64,000 nucleotides of DNA from Protopterus annectens (taxonomy: Eukaryota > Chordata > Ceratodontiformes > Protopteridae), in assembly GCF_019279795.1 (NCBI RefSeq), contig NC_056745.1:508587716-508651715 (forward strand), in the 5' to 3' direction. Below the pieces are notes generated by a model. The model was not told the origin of the DNA. It searched no databases and saw only the letters and a program-made list of their open reading frames with translations. Below, one piece after another: positions 10,593-20,695 of this stretch. Every line of letters starts with the position of its first letter. Positions within the stretch are counted from its first letter, which is position 1. A program made the translations under genes and the position numbers.

Positions 10593-11741
10593 ATGAAGAA
10601 TCAACACATCCTACCCTTTATCAAACTCTTACTAACTATCTCACTACTACCTCCTTTAATCCTCAACCATCTATTCACCTTCATTGAAAACCCACTAGAC
10701 CCAATCCAAAACTATCCCAAGAAAGAAACCATCTCTCCAAACTCACATCTACAATTTACACATGCTAATATAACATTCTCATCTAACTACATACTTCCTA
10801 AATATCATAGAACACAACACACAAAATACAACAACCTAAACCCAAGGAAATGTCTATCTCAGTATAGTAGAATCCATAACCTATACTATCTAAACCTACT
10901 ACTCTCTTTAAAGGATGGTGACATCCACCCTAACCCAGGGCCCCCAACTACTCCTTTTTCTCCTCTCAACTCCAAAATATGTCCTACCCAAGCCTTTTTC
11001 AAACAATCTAACTCCCTTTTTATTGCTCATCTTAATATACGCAGTATAAACAATAAAGTAACTCATCTCCAAGCCCTAACTGAAATCTACTCCTTCGATA
11101 TACTCTGCTTAACAGAAACTTGATTAAAACCTGCAACTAAAGACAATGAGATCATCCCACCTGGATATAATATCCTAAGACTAGACCGAACTTCCAAAAA
11201 AGGTGGAGGAGTTACTATCCTATATAAACCTAGCTTACAATTAACCACTCATAACTGCAAACCACCTCTAGACTCCAATGCAGAAATTCTTATCTCCAAA
11301 CTTCTTATTAACAATGCCAAATCCATCTATATCATTTGTATATATCTACCTCCTGGTAATAACATAGCAATCATGGAAAATATTCTTTGCTGGCTATCCC
11401 AAAACCTGCCTCAAGAAACCATCATTCTAGGTGACACAAATATTGACTGGACCTGCTTCTGCAGCAACCTCCCCTCAAGCCATATAAACCTATATGGGTA
11501 TTCCCAAACCATTACCTCCCCTACCAGGATAAATAAATCCAACAAGAAATCAAGCTTATTAGACTGGATTCTCATTAACCATCTTCCTCATACTTATGAC
11601 TCAGGAACCCTCCCTGATGATTTAAGTGACCACTCTCTTACCTATATCATCAGACATAAAACCAACTTTCCCTCTCCAACATCCATTAAAACATCAGATC
11701 TAAAAAGAACTTTAACCCTGAACTTTTCCAGATGGAACTAA
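10593..11741 (+). pseudogene. LINE ORF2 N-terminus: 2A-like motif and endonuclease
   Basis: The frame opens at 10593 with a hydrophobic start, then reaches LLLSLKDGDIHPNPGPP at about 10897-10947, close to the D-x-E-x-N-P-G-P consensus of 2A-like peptides (His replaces Glu). An apurinic/apyrimidinic-type endonuclease follows: AHLNIRSINNK near 11025, LCLTET near 11105, GGGVTI near 11205, IYLPPGNN near 11345, ILGDTNIDW near 11425, LLDWIL near 11560 and DLSDHSLT near 11625. This nuclease would nick target DNA for target-primed reverse transcription. A TGA follows LTET at 11124-11126, where Trp is usual, and the frame ends at 11741, so the protein is broken. The product would be nuclear and RNA-bound. 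Confidence 0.85.
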
Positions 11742-12299
11742 AAGCATGTAACTGGTCACCCTTACAAAACCTACCTTTAGATGAAGCCGTTAGTTACTTT
11801 AACATCAACTTCCTTGCCATCCTGAACCACCATGCCTCTACCAGACAAATTAGAGCTAAAAACAAAAGTGCTCCATAGCTCTCTAAAGAAACCAAACAAA
11901 AAATCAATGCTAGAAACAAACATTGGGCAAAATGGAGAAAAACTCAAAACCCTATACACCAACAAACCTTTAGACAACTAAGAAACCAAACTAAAAAAGC
12001 TATATTATCTGACAAAAAAAACTACTACCTCCTATCCCAACAAGCCAGTCAAAACAAGCCAAAGAAATTTTGGTTGAGTATCAACCAACTACTTCATCGA
12101 GGGCAATCCACCACTCCTAACCCACAAAACACTGAACACAAAACACCAATAAATATAGCCAATGATTTTAATACCTTTTTCACTGACACTATATAAACAC
12201 TAGCTAGTCAGCTCTCACCTAACAACTTTACTTTACCTACTAATAAAGCAACCTCTCCCCCTTCTTTTCACTTTCAACCCATACCAACATCATATATAC

Positions 12300-14025
12300 T
12301 AACCCTTCTTCAGAAATTGAAACCATGCTCTCCCTCAGCAGACCAACTACCTGCTGAATTCCTACAACTAGCCGCTAAAACTATTGCCTATCCAATATCT
12401 ATCCTGATCAATAGAACTATTACCGAAAGCTATATCCCTACTTTATGGAAAATTTCCCATATTATCCCGCTCCACAAAGGTGGGCAATCCACTGAACTCT
12501 CAAACTATCGTCCCATTGCCCTCCTCTCACCTCTGGCAAAGATCATGGAAAATGCATTCACAGACAACTACTTCACCATCTAACACAAAATAATTTACTA
12601 GCCAACTGTCAGCATGGTTTTAGACCTTCACATAGCACCACTACTGCCCTTCTTTCCTTCACAGATAGTATCAACAAACAACGCAATCTAAACAAACTCT
12701 CTTCTGCCCTATTTATTGACCTGTCTAAAGCTTTTGACATGGTTCTGGATGGGATACAGATAAGATAGACCCACTACATTACCTACTTGCCTCAGCAGTC
12801 ACAGCACAGCTCAATAATGCACAAGTAACCATAAGGTATAGTTCCCGTAAACCCTAGGAAACTAAACTATGGGCTAGGCTTGTAAATGCCCTCGGGCAGA
12901 TAGCCTAGTATGAACCTATGAACCTATGAACCTATAAATCACCAAATTCTCATCACAATACTAAAATCCCTGTCACTTGATTCATCCTCCATAAATTGGT
13001 TCCAGTCTTACCTTGACAAAAGACAACAGGCCGTACTATGGCACAAATCTCTCTCTACTCACTTGCCAGTCAACCTTGGTGTCCCCCAAGGATCCATCCT
13101 TGGACCTTTACTTTTTTCCATTTTCATCAATGACCTTCACCTTGCCATCCCCCAAGCCACATGCATACAATATGCAGATGATTCCACACTGATATGCTCA
13201 GCCCCCTCCTCTTCTGAACTTCTCTACCTCACCCAACAAGTCTTTAACATAGTTGAGCAATGGTTCACACATAGATGCCTTCTCTTAAACCCCAAAAAGA
13301 CTAAACTCCTCCTTTTCTCTCCTACTAGAAAATCCCCCCCATTGGATTTCTCAGTTAACTCTACCAATAAAACTATTATATCACCTGAACCTACCACCAA
13401 ACTATTAGGAGTCACCATTGACAATAATCTAAACTTTGATACCCATATAAACAATACTATAAAACTGTCAACAAAAGTTAGGTTCTCTATATAGGATAAA
13501 ATCATTTCTCCTACCTTCAGCTCGAACCACAATAGCACACACTCATCTAATCTCTCCTCTTCTATATGCCTCACCTATTTTTACTAAACTATCTAAAATA
13601 ATCTCAGCAAACTGGAAATGTCCTACAATAACATCGCCAGATTTGCAACAGGTAACCCATTTAGAACCCATCACTGCCTTAATCTAAAACAGCTAGGATG
13701 GCTTGAACTACAAAATCTAATTAAATACCATCAACTAACTATAGCTCACAAAACCCTTTACACACCTTCCAAAGCACCTATTCTTTCCACACTAATCACT
13801 CCCTATAAAAACCTAGATTCCTTAAGGTCTTCTCAGAAACTCCTAGCACATACTACTAAAACAAACAACAAGGCTGGTGACTCACTTTTTTCTAATATAG
13901 TTGGAAAAGCGTGGAATCTCTTACCAAACGAACTCTCCACACTTCCCTCACTTTCCTGTTTCAAAAACAATCTGAAAGTGCATCTCAAAACTCACTGGCT
14001 ATGCCCATGCTCTAAACCTGACTAG
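12300..14025 (+). pseudogene. LINE ORF2 reverse transcriptase and C-terminus
   Basis: RT motifs in order: P-A-E-F and ISILINR near 12350-12410, HIIPLHKGG and NYRPIALLS near 12455-12530, QHGFRPSHSTTTALLSF near 12607-12660, and LFIDLSKAFDM near 12707-12745. An inserted CR1 tail breaks the frame at 12746. RT resumes with GVPQGSILGPLLF near 13078, the catalytic QYADDST near 13168, and LLGVTIDNNLNF near 13405. A further break near 13494 precedes the C-terminal region (13618-14025), which ends with an LLPNELSTLPSLSCFKNNLK-type motif. Frames differ between pieces, so this is a pseudogene. Confidence 0.87.
12746..12945 (+). mobile_element. CR1 3' tail nested in the LINE RT
   Basis: The RT frame breaks after GACATGGT and resumes with AAATCACCAAATTC at about 12946. 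The 200-bp insert ends GGCTAGGCTTGTAAATGCC, GGGCAGATAGCCTAGTATG and three AACCTATG-type repeats, the CR1 tail of this genome. No target duplication is visible, as expected for CR1. The RT codons can be followed directly across the two sides, so the insertion point is exact within 1-2 bp. Confidence 0.82.
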
Positions 14026-14429
14026 CTCAAGAGTCACTAAATACTCTGATCTTCCCATCCCACCTACTCTTCTAAAGAAACTTCTTCCTTATAAAACTAG
14101 TTCTACTTACTATCTCTAGAACTCCTAATCTATATTATTTTCTTCTGCTATGACTGTATTCTATACTGTAAATTTTGGGTTTTAACTGCATCCTTTGTTA
14201 TGCCTGCATTCAACACTGTTATTTTTTTTTTACTATGATAACCTGTAATTGGCACTGTAAATAGATGTATTTGTCTTATATATCCATAGATAGAATTGTG
14301 TTAAATTCATTGTATTACCTAGGAGCTTTTCTCCCCGAGCCTCTACTGAAAATGGACATGTATACAGTTAGACGAGCCCGGTAAACAAATGTAAAATAAA
14401 GAAATATTTAAATAAATAAGTTACCTCAC

Positions 14430-15530
14430 AGGGTGAAACTACTCACATGAGACAAGGGTTCTCTCATCCATTCCCTCTGTCCACTCTTCAGCTGACACTG
14501 TGGGTAATAGGATTTTGATTCCATATAGATATCTTCTGAGGACATGTTTAGGATCCTGCAGGAGGCCAGAAAACTCACTACCAGGAAATCCTACTTATCT
14601 AAATGGAAGATGTTTTCTGTTTGGTGTCTTTCTTGTAACCATGATCCATTTTATGTGGATGTTCCTTTGGTTCTCTCATCTGTGTAAACTGCTCAATGCT
14701 GGGTTGGCTTATTCTTCTGTTATGGCTCACTTATCAGCTATTTCTGTTTTTCTGTCTTTATCACCTCCTTATGTTCTAGATTTGAAGCTATACAATTTCT
14801 TAAAGGCTTCATTCATATTAGGCCTCCCAGAAGCCTGTTCCACCTCCCTGGGATCTTAATTTTGTTTTAGAAACCTTGACCCAAGCTCCTTTTGAACCTG
14901 TAGCTTCAGCTTCCTTGCAACATTGCTCTTGGAAGACTGTACTTCTGTTAGCCCTTACTTCTGCCAGATGGATGTCTGAGCTTCAAGTCCTTATAGCTTG
15001 TCCTCCTTTTTTGGTGTTTCATAAGGACAGGGTGTCCCTTCATACTAATCCTTCTTTTTGCCCAAGGTGGTGAAAGAATTGTCCTTTAATCAATCTATTC
15101 ATTTGCCCACTTTTTTCCTTTCTCTGCAATCTGCCAATAAGAAAGTGCTGCACACATTGAATGTGCATAGACAACTCAGATTTTATTTAGATAAGACTAA
15201 GATATTTTGTAAATTCGATCAGTTTTTTGTTTCTTTTTATCCTTGGTCTTCAGGACTGGCTATGTCCAAGCAAATTATTTCTTTTTGGATTTCTAAAGCC
15301 ATATCTTTTTGTTATTCCTTTCATAGCAAGAGCCTTCCTTCTTCTGTTAAAGCTCATTCCACTAGAGCTGTGGCTTCTTCTGGTGCTTATTTCAAGGGTT
15401 TGGATGCTAACTCTATTCTTGAGGCAGCTACCTAGACTTCTGTGCATACATTTACCAAGCACTACACATAAGATGGAATTTCCAAAGCTAGAGCTGGTTG
15501 TGCTAGTGCCATCCTTCGTGGGTTCCTAGA
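14430..15530 (+). pseudogene. DIRS tyrosine recombinase, inactive
   Basis: Tyrosine recombinases join DIRS circles into the genome through an R-H-R-Y catalytic set. Visible pieces: an N-terminal helical region with HLCKLLNAGLAYSSV near 14680; box I as LLLALTSARWMSEL near 14945-14990, where Trp stands where the catalytic Arg of the usual A-R-R-x-S-E-L is expected; box II as KAHSTRAVASSGAYF near 15350-15395, keeping His and Arg; and the nucleophile in TKHYT near 15450-15465. A TAG stop at 15433-15435 separates box II from the Tyr, and another frame change occurs near 14860. All pieces are colinear with the family. Confidence 0.88.
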
Positions 15531-15587
15531 GAGCTCTGCTGGTCCTTCCTTCTCCCTTTCTTCTTTCCAAGCTTTGGCACTCTCCGT

Positions 15588-15695
15588 ATTGTAATGAATA
15601 CTGCAACAGTGAAATGGAACAACATAGTGCAGTTGTGTAAGATCTTATTATAACGGTAGATGTCCTTCTCTTCACTGTTGCAATATTCACTCCCT
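15588..15695 (+). repeat. DIRS internal complementary region (ICR)
   Basis: The left half, ATTGTAATGAATACTGCAAC onward (about 15590-15625), is complementary to the left terminus. The right half (GTGTAAGATCTTATTATAAC through CTTCTCTTCACTGTTGCAAT, about 15632-15688) is complementary to the right terminus at about 15918-15988. An ICR complementary to both ends placed head to head is diagnostic of DIRS1-type elements and supplies the template for completing the termini. Confidence 0.85.
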
Positions 15696-15789
15696 CTCTC
15701 CTCCTGCTGGTCCTTTCATCTTCTTGATGTGCTGATTTTCTCCTTGGACTGGTGTTCCTACTGGGCTCTCTGTTCTGAGGATGGTATGA

Positions 15790-15988
15790 CTGGACGTCAC
15801 CTTTATGCACTACAGTACGTGAGGAGCATACATGTTATGTATGGCATATCTTAAAGGAACCTAAAGGCTTTGGTATACTTGTCAGATGTTGGGTCACTTT
15901 TGACAGGGTACCCCTATTGTAATGAATACTGCAACAGTGAAGAGAAAGACATCTATTGTTATGGTAGGATCTTACACAATTGCACTTT
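15790..15988 (+). repeat. DIRS right inverted terminal repeat
   Basis: The reverse complement aligns with the left terminus (1443-1600) and its outer 70 bp with the ICR. The outer end falls near 15985-15990, after TCTTACACAATTGCACT. Most of this terminus (15846-15988) is repeated at 25040-25182 because it lies within the duplication that flanks the Penelope tandem. Confidence 0.8.
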
Positions 15989-16136
15989 TTGCAATGAGTC
16001 CAAAACTTCCTGCTAATAATATATACAAACTCTGAGACTGCACAATCCCCAGGGAAGGGGCATATTCCCCTCAGCTTCAAAATCACATAAATAACTTCTT
16101 GTTTCCAGCTGTTGGTAACATCCTCAAGCCCAAGGT
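15846..16136 (+). repeat. Left copy of 291-bp direct repeat flanking PLE tandem
   Basis: Begins ATATCTTAAAGGAACC and ends CATCCTCAAGCCCAAGGT. The same sequence is at 25040-25330 at a constant offset of 9194 bp, so no indels, and I saw no mismatch by eye. It contains the outer 143 bp of the DIRS right terminus plus about 148 bp of older flanking DNA. Left of it (15845) the DIRS sequence continues; right of it (16137) the Penelope-like sequence begins. This is the arrangement of a target-site duplication, but very long. Confidence 0.93.
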
Positions 16137-16304
16137 AATATACGTGATTGCTGAAAATACGTGTTGCTGCTGTGGTTCGCTACTTTTGCCAATAAAACTG
16201 CTAAAAAAGAAAAAGAGCCGTGTTTCTTCCACTAGTACCTTTTGGTTTGCTGGTTTGTGACTGTTTTTGGTACTAGGCTCCATTGTCGTGGTGTTGGTTG
16301 TGTT
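16137..16304 (+). repeat. 5'-truncated PLE terminal repeat (pseudo-LTR), copy 1
   Basis: After the junction (AATATACGTGATT) this matches the terminal region at 20540-20695 from TGCTGAAAATACGTG onward, including the AATAAAACTGCTAAAAAAG run and GTTTCTTCCACTAGTACC. It runs up to the ORF1 start codon. The hammerhead-like part present upstream in the other copies is missing here. Confidence 0.85.
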
Positions 16305-17549
16305 ATGGAGGTGGAGGAAGGCTCGTCGGCAAGCGTGGAAGGCGTAACCGGATTGGACAATACAGTAAGCCCTGATAGACTGGATAAGTTATCCAATCAG
16401 TTGACTCAATTGCTAGAACTGCTAGCAGGAAATGGTGGTGCGTCCTCGAGTGGTGTACCGAACAACCAGGAGGCTCTCCCGAGAAGGGAAAGAGAAAGGA
16501 ATAGAGGAAAGAGCGGTTTCCCCAGTCCGGAGAGACGTGAAGGGAGTCAGAACAGCGACCGGAGACAGGGGGTGTTGCAAGATGAAGTCGGCATACCAAA
16601 TATTTTCTCGAGGAGCTCGGAGGAGGATGCCTACCCGCTCCTTATAACGGACAGTAGTGAAAACAGGGCAGTGAGACGAAAAAATGTTGGGAACACAGCT
16701 AGAAGTTTCAGTAATGTTACGGCTGGTAGCAGGACTGCAGGTAACTTTAACGAAGAAAATGATGTGTATCCCAAACATTCTAAAGTGGACTTTGATAATG
16801 TTTATAACTATAAATATAATTTTAAAATTAAAAAAGTGTGCAAAGGGCCTTCAAATGATGGTTATTCATCTTTTAAAAATAATTTGAAAGTATTTGATGA
16901 AATGTTATTTAAATTCAAAAACCTGGAAATGGAAAATGCATATTTAAATGAATGCTTAAGCTTAAAAATTGTACCTAAGGGGTTGAGGGTGTGCCGGTAC
17001 CCTAACAAAGTCAGGATAGGTAGTGAATTTCATGTTGAATTAATAGAGATTTTCGACATGTGTGGGTTTGAAATTCTTAAAGCTATCATAAAAGAAAACA
17101 TGAGGGTTATGGATGATTTAAACAATAAAATAAAAGAAGTGAATGAATGTATCACTAAGGACCTACTTTTTGAAGTGCAGGAAAACCAGGTTAAGTACCA
17201 AAATACACTGGGAAGTATAGAGAAGAGTATGAATAACATTTTTGAGAGGAAATGTAAAAAGCTTGATAGGGACATTATGGAATATAAGGAAAAGATAAAT
17301 TACCCAAAACCTAGGGATTTTTTTCCGCAAAAGTTTAACATTGTTCATAATCAGGAAAACTTGGGGGAAGAAGAATATGTAGAGAGAGTTGATAGGGATG
17401 AAGGTAGGGGGGAGAATGATTATCCAGAGTTGCGTAGGTCGGAGAGAATCAAAAATTACCATCAGAGAAACCTACAAAAAAACTATCCAGGGGGGGGGGC
17501 TCAATTTCAAAGGTACCAGGACAGGAACAGGCCCTACAGAGACTGGTAG
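16305..17549 (+). CDS. PLE copy 1 N-terminal ORF
   Basis: The ATG at 16305 starts a product with MEVEEGSSASVEGV; the open frame extends upstream but only into terminal-repeat sequence shared with 25.0 kb, so the ATG is preferred. About 415 residues: an acidic Ser-rich start, an Arg/Glu-rich part (RREREREN-like), then a Lys-rich, coiled-coil-like central region (KFKNLEMENAYLNE; DDLNNKIKEVNECI; IEKSMNNIFERK) and a charged C-terminus. No named domain is recognised. It ends at 17549 just after a G10 run (about 17490-17499). RT lies downstream in another frame, so this and the RT may once have been one protein. Nucleic-acid binding is only a guess from charge. Confidence 0.7.
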   Translation: MEVEEGSSASVEGVTGLDNTVSPDRLDKLSNQLTQLLELLAGNGGASSSGVPNNQEALPRRERERNRGKSGFPSPERREGSQNSDRRQGVLQDEVGIPNIFSRSSEEDAYPLLITDSSENRAVRRKNVGNTARSFSNVTAGSRTAGNFNEENDVYPKHSKVDFDNVYNYKYNFKIKKVCKGPSNDGYSSFKNNLKVFDEMLFKFKNLEMENAYLNECLSLKIVPKGLRVCRYPNKVRIGSEFHVELIEIFDMCGFEILKAIIKENMRVMDDLNNKIKEVNECITKDLLFEVQENQVKYQNTLGSIEKSMNNIFERKCKKLDRDIMEYKEKINYPKPRDFFPQKFNIVHNQENLGEEEYVERVDRDEGRGENDYPELRRSERIKNYHQRNLQKNYPGGGAQFQRYQDRNRPYRDW

Positions 17550-17566
17550 AATGTGGAAGTGGAAGT

Positions 17567-19889
17567 ATGGAAACACCTCAGAGTGAGAACAAAATGGTTA
17601 GGGAGGGTGTAGTATGGAAATTAGGGAACTACAACATTTATAATTATAGTGGTGTAGAAATTTCAGCCACCCACTTTCAATTATTTACTAAGGGAATGAA
17701 GTTTGTGCCCAATAGGAAGGCTGATCTGAACAAAGTGTTAATTGATTTGAAAATGTTTACAAGAAAGAAAAATCTTGAATTAATGTTCCAAGAAAAGAGT
17801 AATGAGAGTATGATAAATGGGAATTTAAGGAAAAGAAGTATATACAATCCACCTTTAAATCAGCAATTAAAGAACTTTGAAATAGTAACTTGAAAGGAGG
17901 TTAAGGAAAGTGTTGATGGACAGTAGGATAGGTTATAATTTAACAAAAGAGGAGAATGAGTTACTAGTGGAACTATCAAACGACCCTACCTTAAGAATAT
18001 TGAGACCAGATAAAGGAGGGGGTACAATAATTATGGACCAAATGATTTATGAGGCCAAAATGTTGGAACTTTTAGGCAACGAAGAAAGATATGTGAGATC
18101 TTCTATAAATGAAATAAATATTGCCAATAGAAATGTTTATTTAAAATTATATGATTTATTATTAGAAGGATTAATTGATTTAAGCACATTTAGATTTCTG
18201 AATGTAGAGAAACCGAAGGTTCCTAACATATTTGGGATACCTAAGGTACATAAAGATGAGAAAAACCCCCCTATGAGACCTATAGTCTCTTCAGAGGGCT
18301 CCGTTACCGCCCCTATAGCCAGATGGCTGGATGTTAAGTTAAAGGGAATAGTTAATGAATGTGGAGGTGTCGTAAAAGACTCATGGGATTTACTCCGTAA
18401 TCTTAAGAAGGAGTTTTATGATGACGAATTAGTGTTTATAACTTTGGACATTGTGGACCTTTTTTCATCCATCCCATACAAAGAGGGTATGGAATGGTTT
18501 GAGGAGGCTTTGATTAATTATGGAAAGTTTACTCACAATGATTTTTGTCTAATTTTGACATTAATGGAACTTGTGTTGAAAAGTAATTTTTTACACTTTG
18601 AAGGTGAATTTTTTAGGCAGATAAAAGGAATTGCTATGGGTGCAAATTGTGCACCCATATATGCAAACATCATTCTGGCAGCTTGGGAGCAAAAGTATGT
18701 GTTGAATTCACAGTTTAAAAGCTGCTGGAAAATGTATAAAAGGTTTTTGGACGATATTTGTATATTATGGGTGGGCACAGAAGCTGAGTTTGATTCCTTT
18801 TTTCAATATATATCTCAAACAACCACCTTTCTATCATTTACTTATTCTAAAAGTGTGGAGGCCCTGAAATATTTGGATATTTTTGTGGGGAAAGGAGAAG
18901 GTGTATTTTATTCTAAAGTATTTAGAAAAGAAAATTATTCCAACTCCTTCTTGGCATATGAAAGTGCACACCCCCATCATCATAAAAAGGGAATAATTAA
19001 AGGGCAGTATGTTCGAGGTAGTCGGATGTCCTCTAGGGACAGTGATTTTGATGAAGAGTGTATGAAATTAAGTGGGATGTTTACAGATAGAGGCTACCCA
19101 AGGAACTTAATTGTTGAAATTGAGAAGGAAGTGAGGGAAGGAAGATTGGGTAAATATCGGCCTATCTTAGGGCAGGAAGATGACCGTAAGGAAGTGACCA
19201 ATTCTGAAAAAGACATTTTTGATGTAAGAAATAACTTTGTAATAGATTACAGTGGGGAGGCTAAGGTCATCCAGAGAATAGTGGAGGAAGAATGGGTAAA
19301 GTTTGGTGAATTCTCTGACTTGAGAAGTCTGTTTTCACAACCCTTGAAATGTACATTTAGAAAAGGAAGAAATTTGAAAAATCTGTTTGAAAGGAAAACA
19401 AAGGAAAACACCAGTTCCAGGGAGAGAAAAGGCACATTCAAATGTGGGAGGTGCTCCCAGTGCACATATGTTTGTAATAAAGACACAATATATGTGAAAA
19501 GCAGGGACATATTAGTGCAGAGCAAGCAGTACGTTAATTGTCAAACAAAGGGTATAATATATTTAAGTACATGTAAGAAATGTGAGGCATTCTACGTAGG
19601 GAAGTCTGAAAGAAGACTAAGAGATAGAATTTACGAGCATAACTACGAAATGAAGACAAAAAGTATGTGTAATGCTCTGTACAAGCACAAAACAAAATGT
19701 GAAGAAGCTGAATATACCTTCTTTGTCCTAGAGGTTGTAAATAAAGACATTCGTGGTGGGCAATGGGAAGAGACAATTGAGTATAAAGAGTTACTTTGGC
19801 AACTCCACTTGGAAGCGTATAATCCACCAGGGCTGAATAATTATGTTTCCTTGGCCCCAGTATTGAAAATAAGAGCAGCGAAGCTCTGA
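17567..19889 (+). pseudogene. PLE copy 1 reverse transcriptase plus GIY-YIG endonuclease
   Basis: 17567-17893 is the RT N-terminal part. One extra base near 17891 (AACTTGAAAGG against AACCGAAAGG in copy 2) shifts the frame, which then runs open from 17910 to 19889 (659 residues). RT motifs: LRPDKGGG (about residue 31), FGIPKVHK (107), MRPIVSSEGS (121), TLDIVDLFSSIP (173), IKGIAMGANCAP (240), RFLDDICIL (277) and YLDIFVGKG (320). A Cys motif CGRCSQCTYVC (about 511) precedes a GIY-YIG nuclease: GIIYLSTC and FYVGKSERRLRDRI (about 547-575), with LLWQLHLEAYNPPGLNNY near the end. The enzyme would copy element RNA and nick target DNA. Catalytic Asp pair and Tyr are kept; the single frameshift is the main defect. 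Confidence 0.92.
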
Positions 19890-20695
19890 GATGGGAAATG
19901 CACATACTGGGGGGGAAAAATTTACCAAGAAATTAATTTAAAGATAAACAAATACAAAATACTACATGACCTATTATTTGAAAAGAAAAAAAGAAGAGGG
20001 TAGGATGTGTAAGTGAAAGGGTATCTCCAGGAAATGAACTTGAACTTGTGTTTTAGTATAACAACAAAAAAACTTGGAAGTGTATTAGTTTAAGCATTAT
20101 TATGAAAATGGTGGGTGTAATGTGTTCATCTAGACACCAGAGGGAGCATTGAATGGTTTTTGGTTGTATGTATGTATATATATATATTATATATTTTTTT
20201 ATGTATTGATTTGTATATATAAAATGAAAAATTTTAATGTATTGAATTTTATGAATAAAATTTATTAACTAATTGTAGGGATAAAATGTTGCGATTGGGA
20301 ATGTAATAAATTGTAACATGATTTTAAGGGAAGATATGAAGGCACTTTGAAAAGTTGTTTTTTTTTATGTGATATATGATGACTAGAATAATTAAGTATT
20401 TTATTGAATTATTAGGATTAATCATTCAATTAGTAATAGTATTTAAGCAGAAGGGGAAGAGTTTGTATTTTTGTGCATCTGAGGAAGTGTATTCAAGCAG
20501 CAGGTGTGGAGACATAGCGTTAATGTGTTTGGAGTGTTTTGCTGAAAATACGTGTTGCTGCTGTGGTTCGCTACTTTTGCCAATAAAACTGCTAAAAAAG
20601 AAAAGGAGCCGTGTTTCTTCCACTAGTACCTTTTGGTTTGCTGGTTTGTGACTGTTTTTGGTACTAGGCTCCATTGTCGTGGTGTTGGTTGTGTT
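19890..20695 (+). promoter_or_regulatory. PLE 3' UTR and internal terminal repeat
   Basis: AT-rich 3' UTR with a short TATATA run (about 20170) and AATAAAATTTATT near 20255. A terminal region follows: CTGAGGAAGTGTATTC at about 20480, GACATAGCGTTAATG near 20510, TGCTGAAAATACG at 20540, and AATAAAACTGC near 20583, then the leader to the ORF1 ATG of copy 2. In PLEs this region both ends one unit and promotes the next. The hammerhead-like GAAA box seen at 24890 is missing here (TTCAAGCAGCAGG instead), so the ribozyme core is broken in this copy. Confidence 0.65.

Larger units (their letters stand above)
8320..14420 (+). mobile_element. Near-complete L2/CR1-group LINE inserted in the DIRS element
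   Basis: A 6.1-kb LINE lying between DIRS RNase H and DIRS recombinase. It has repeated 5' promoter-like units (8330-8800), a long Pro- and Ser-rich leader, an apurinic-type endonuclease region (about 10890-11740), an RT region (about 12300-13500), a C-terminal region ending near 14025, and a 3' UTR ending in an AAATAAATAAATAA-type tail near 14415. The RT catalytic box reads YADDS and the C-terminus has the W-N-x-L-P and F-K-x-x-L-K pattern of the L2/Rex/CR1 group. Stops and a nested CR1 tail show it is dead. The exact clade needs a tree. No certain target duplication was seen; AAGTT at both junctions is too short to trust. Confidence 0.82.
1443..15988 (+). mobile_element. DIRS-like tyrosine-recombinase retrotransposon, interrupted
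   Basis: DIRS elements integrate with a tyrosine recombinase instead of an integrase and have inverted termini plus an internal complementary region (ICR). All these parts are present in the expected order: left inverted terminus (1443-1600), gag-like frame, reverse transcriptase and RNase H (about 6640-8300), tyrosine recombinase (14430-15530), ICR (15588-15695), and right inverted terminus (15790-15988). Without its insertions (about 3.5-6.3 kb and 8.3-14.4 kb) it would be roughly 5.6 kb, a normal length. Coding regions carry several stops and the RT and recombinase have lost key residues, so it is inactive. Termini are placed from ICR matches and are good to about 10 bp. Confidence 0.9.

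Noticed and set aside
8320-14420. Target duplication AAGTT around the LINE
   Set aside because: Five bases in AT-rich sequence is not distinguishable from chance.
16303-16778. Minus-strand frames of 98 and 118 residues opposite PLE ORF1
   Set aside because: Shadows of the ORF on the other strand; repeated identically in copy 2 for the same reason.
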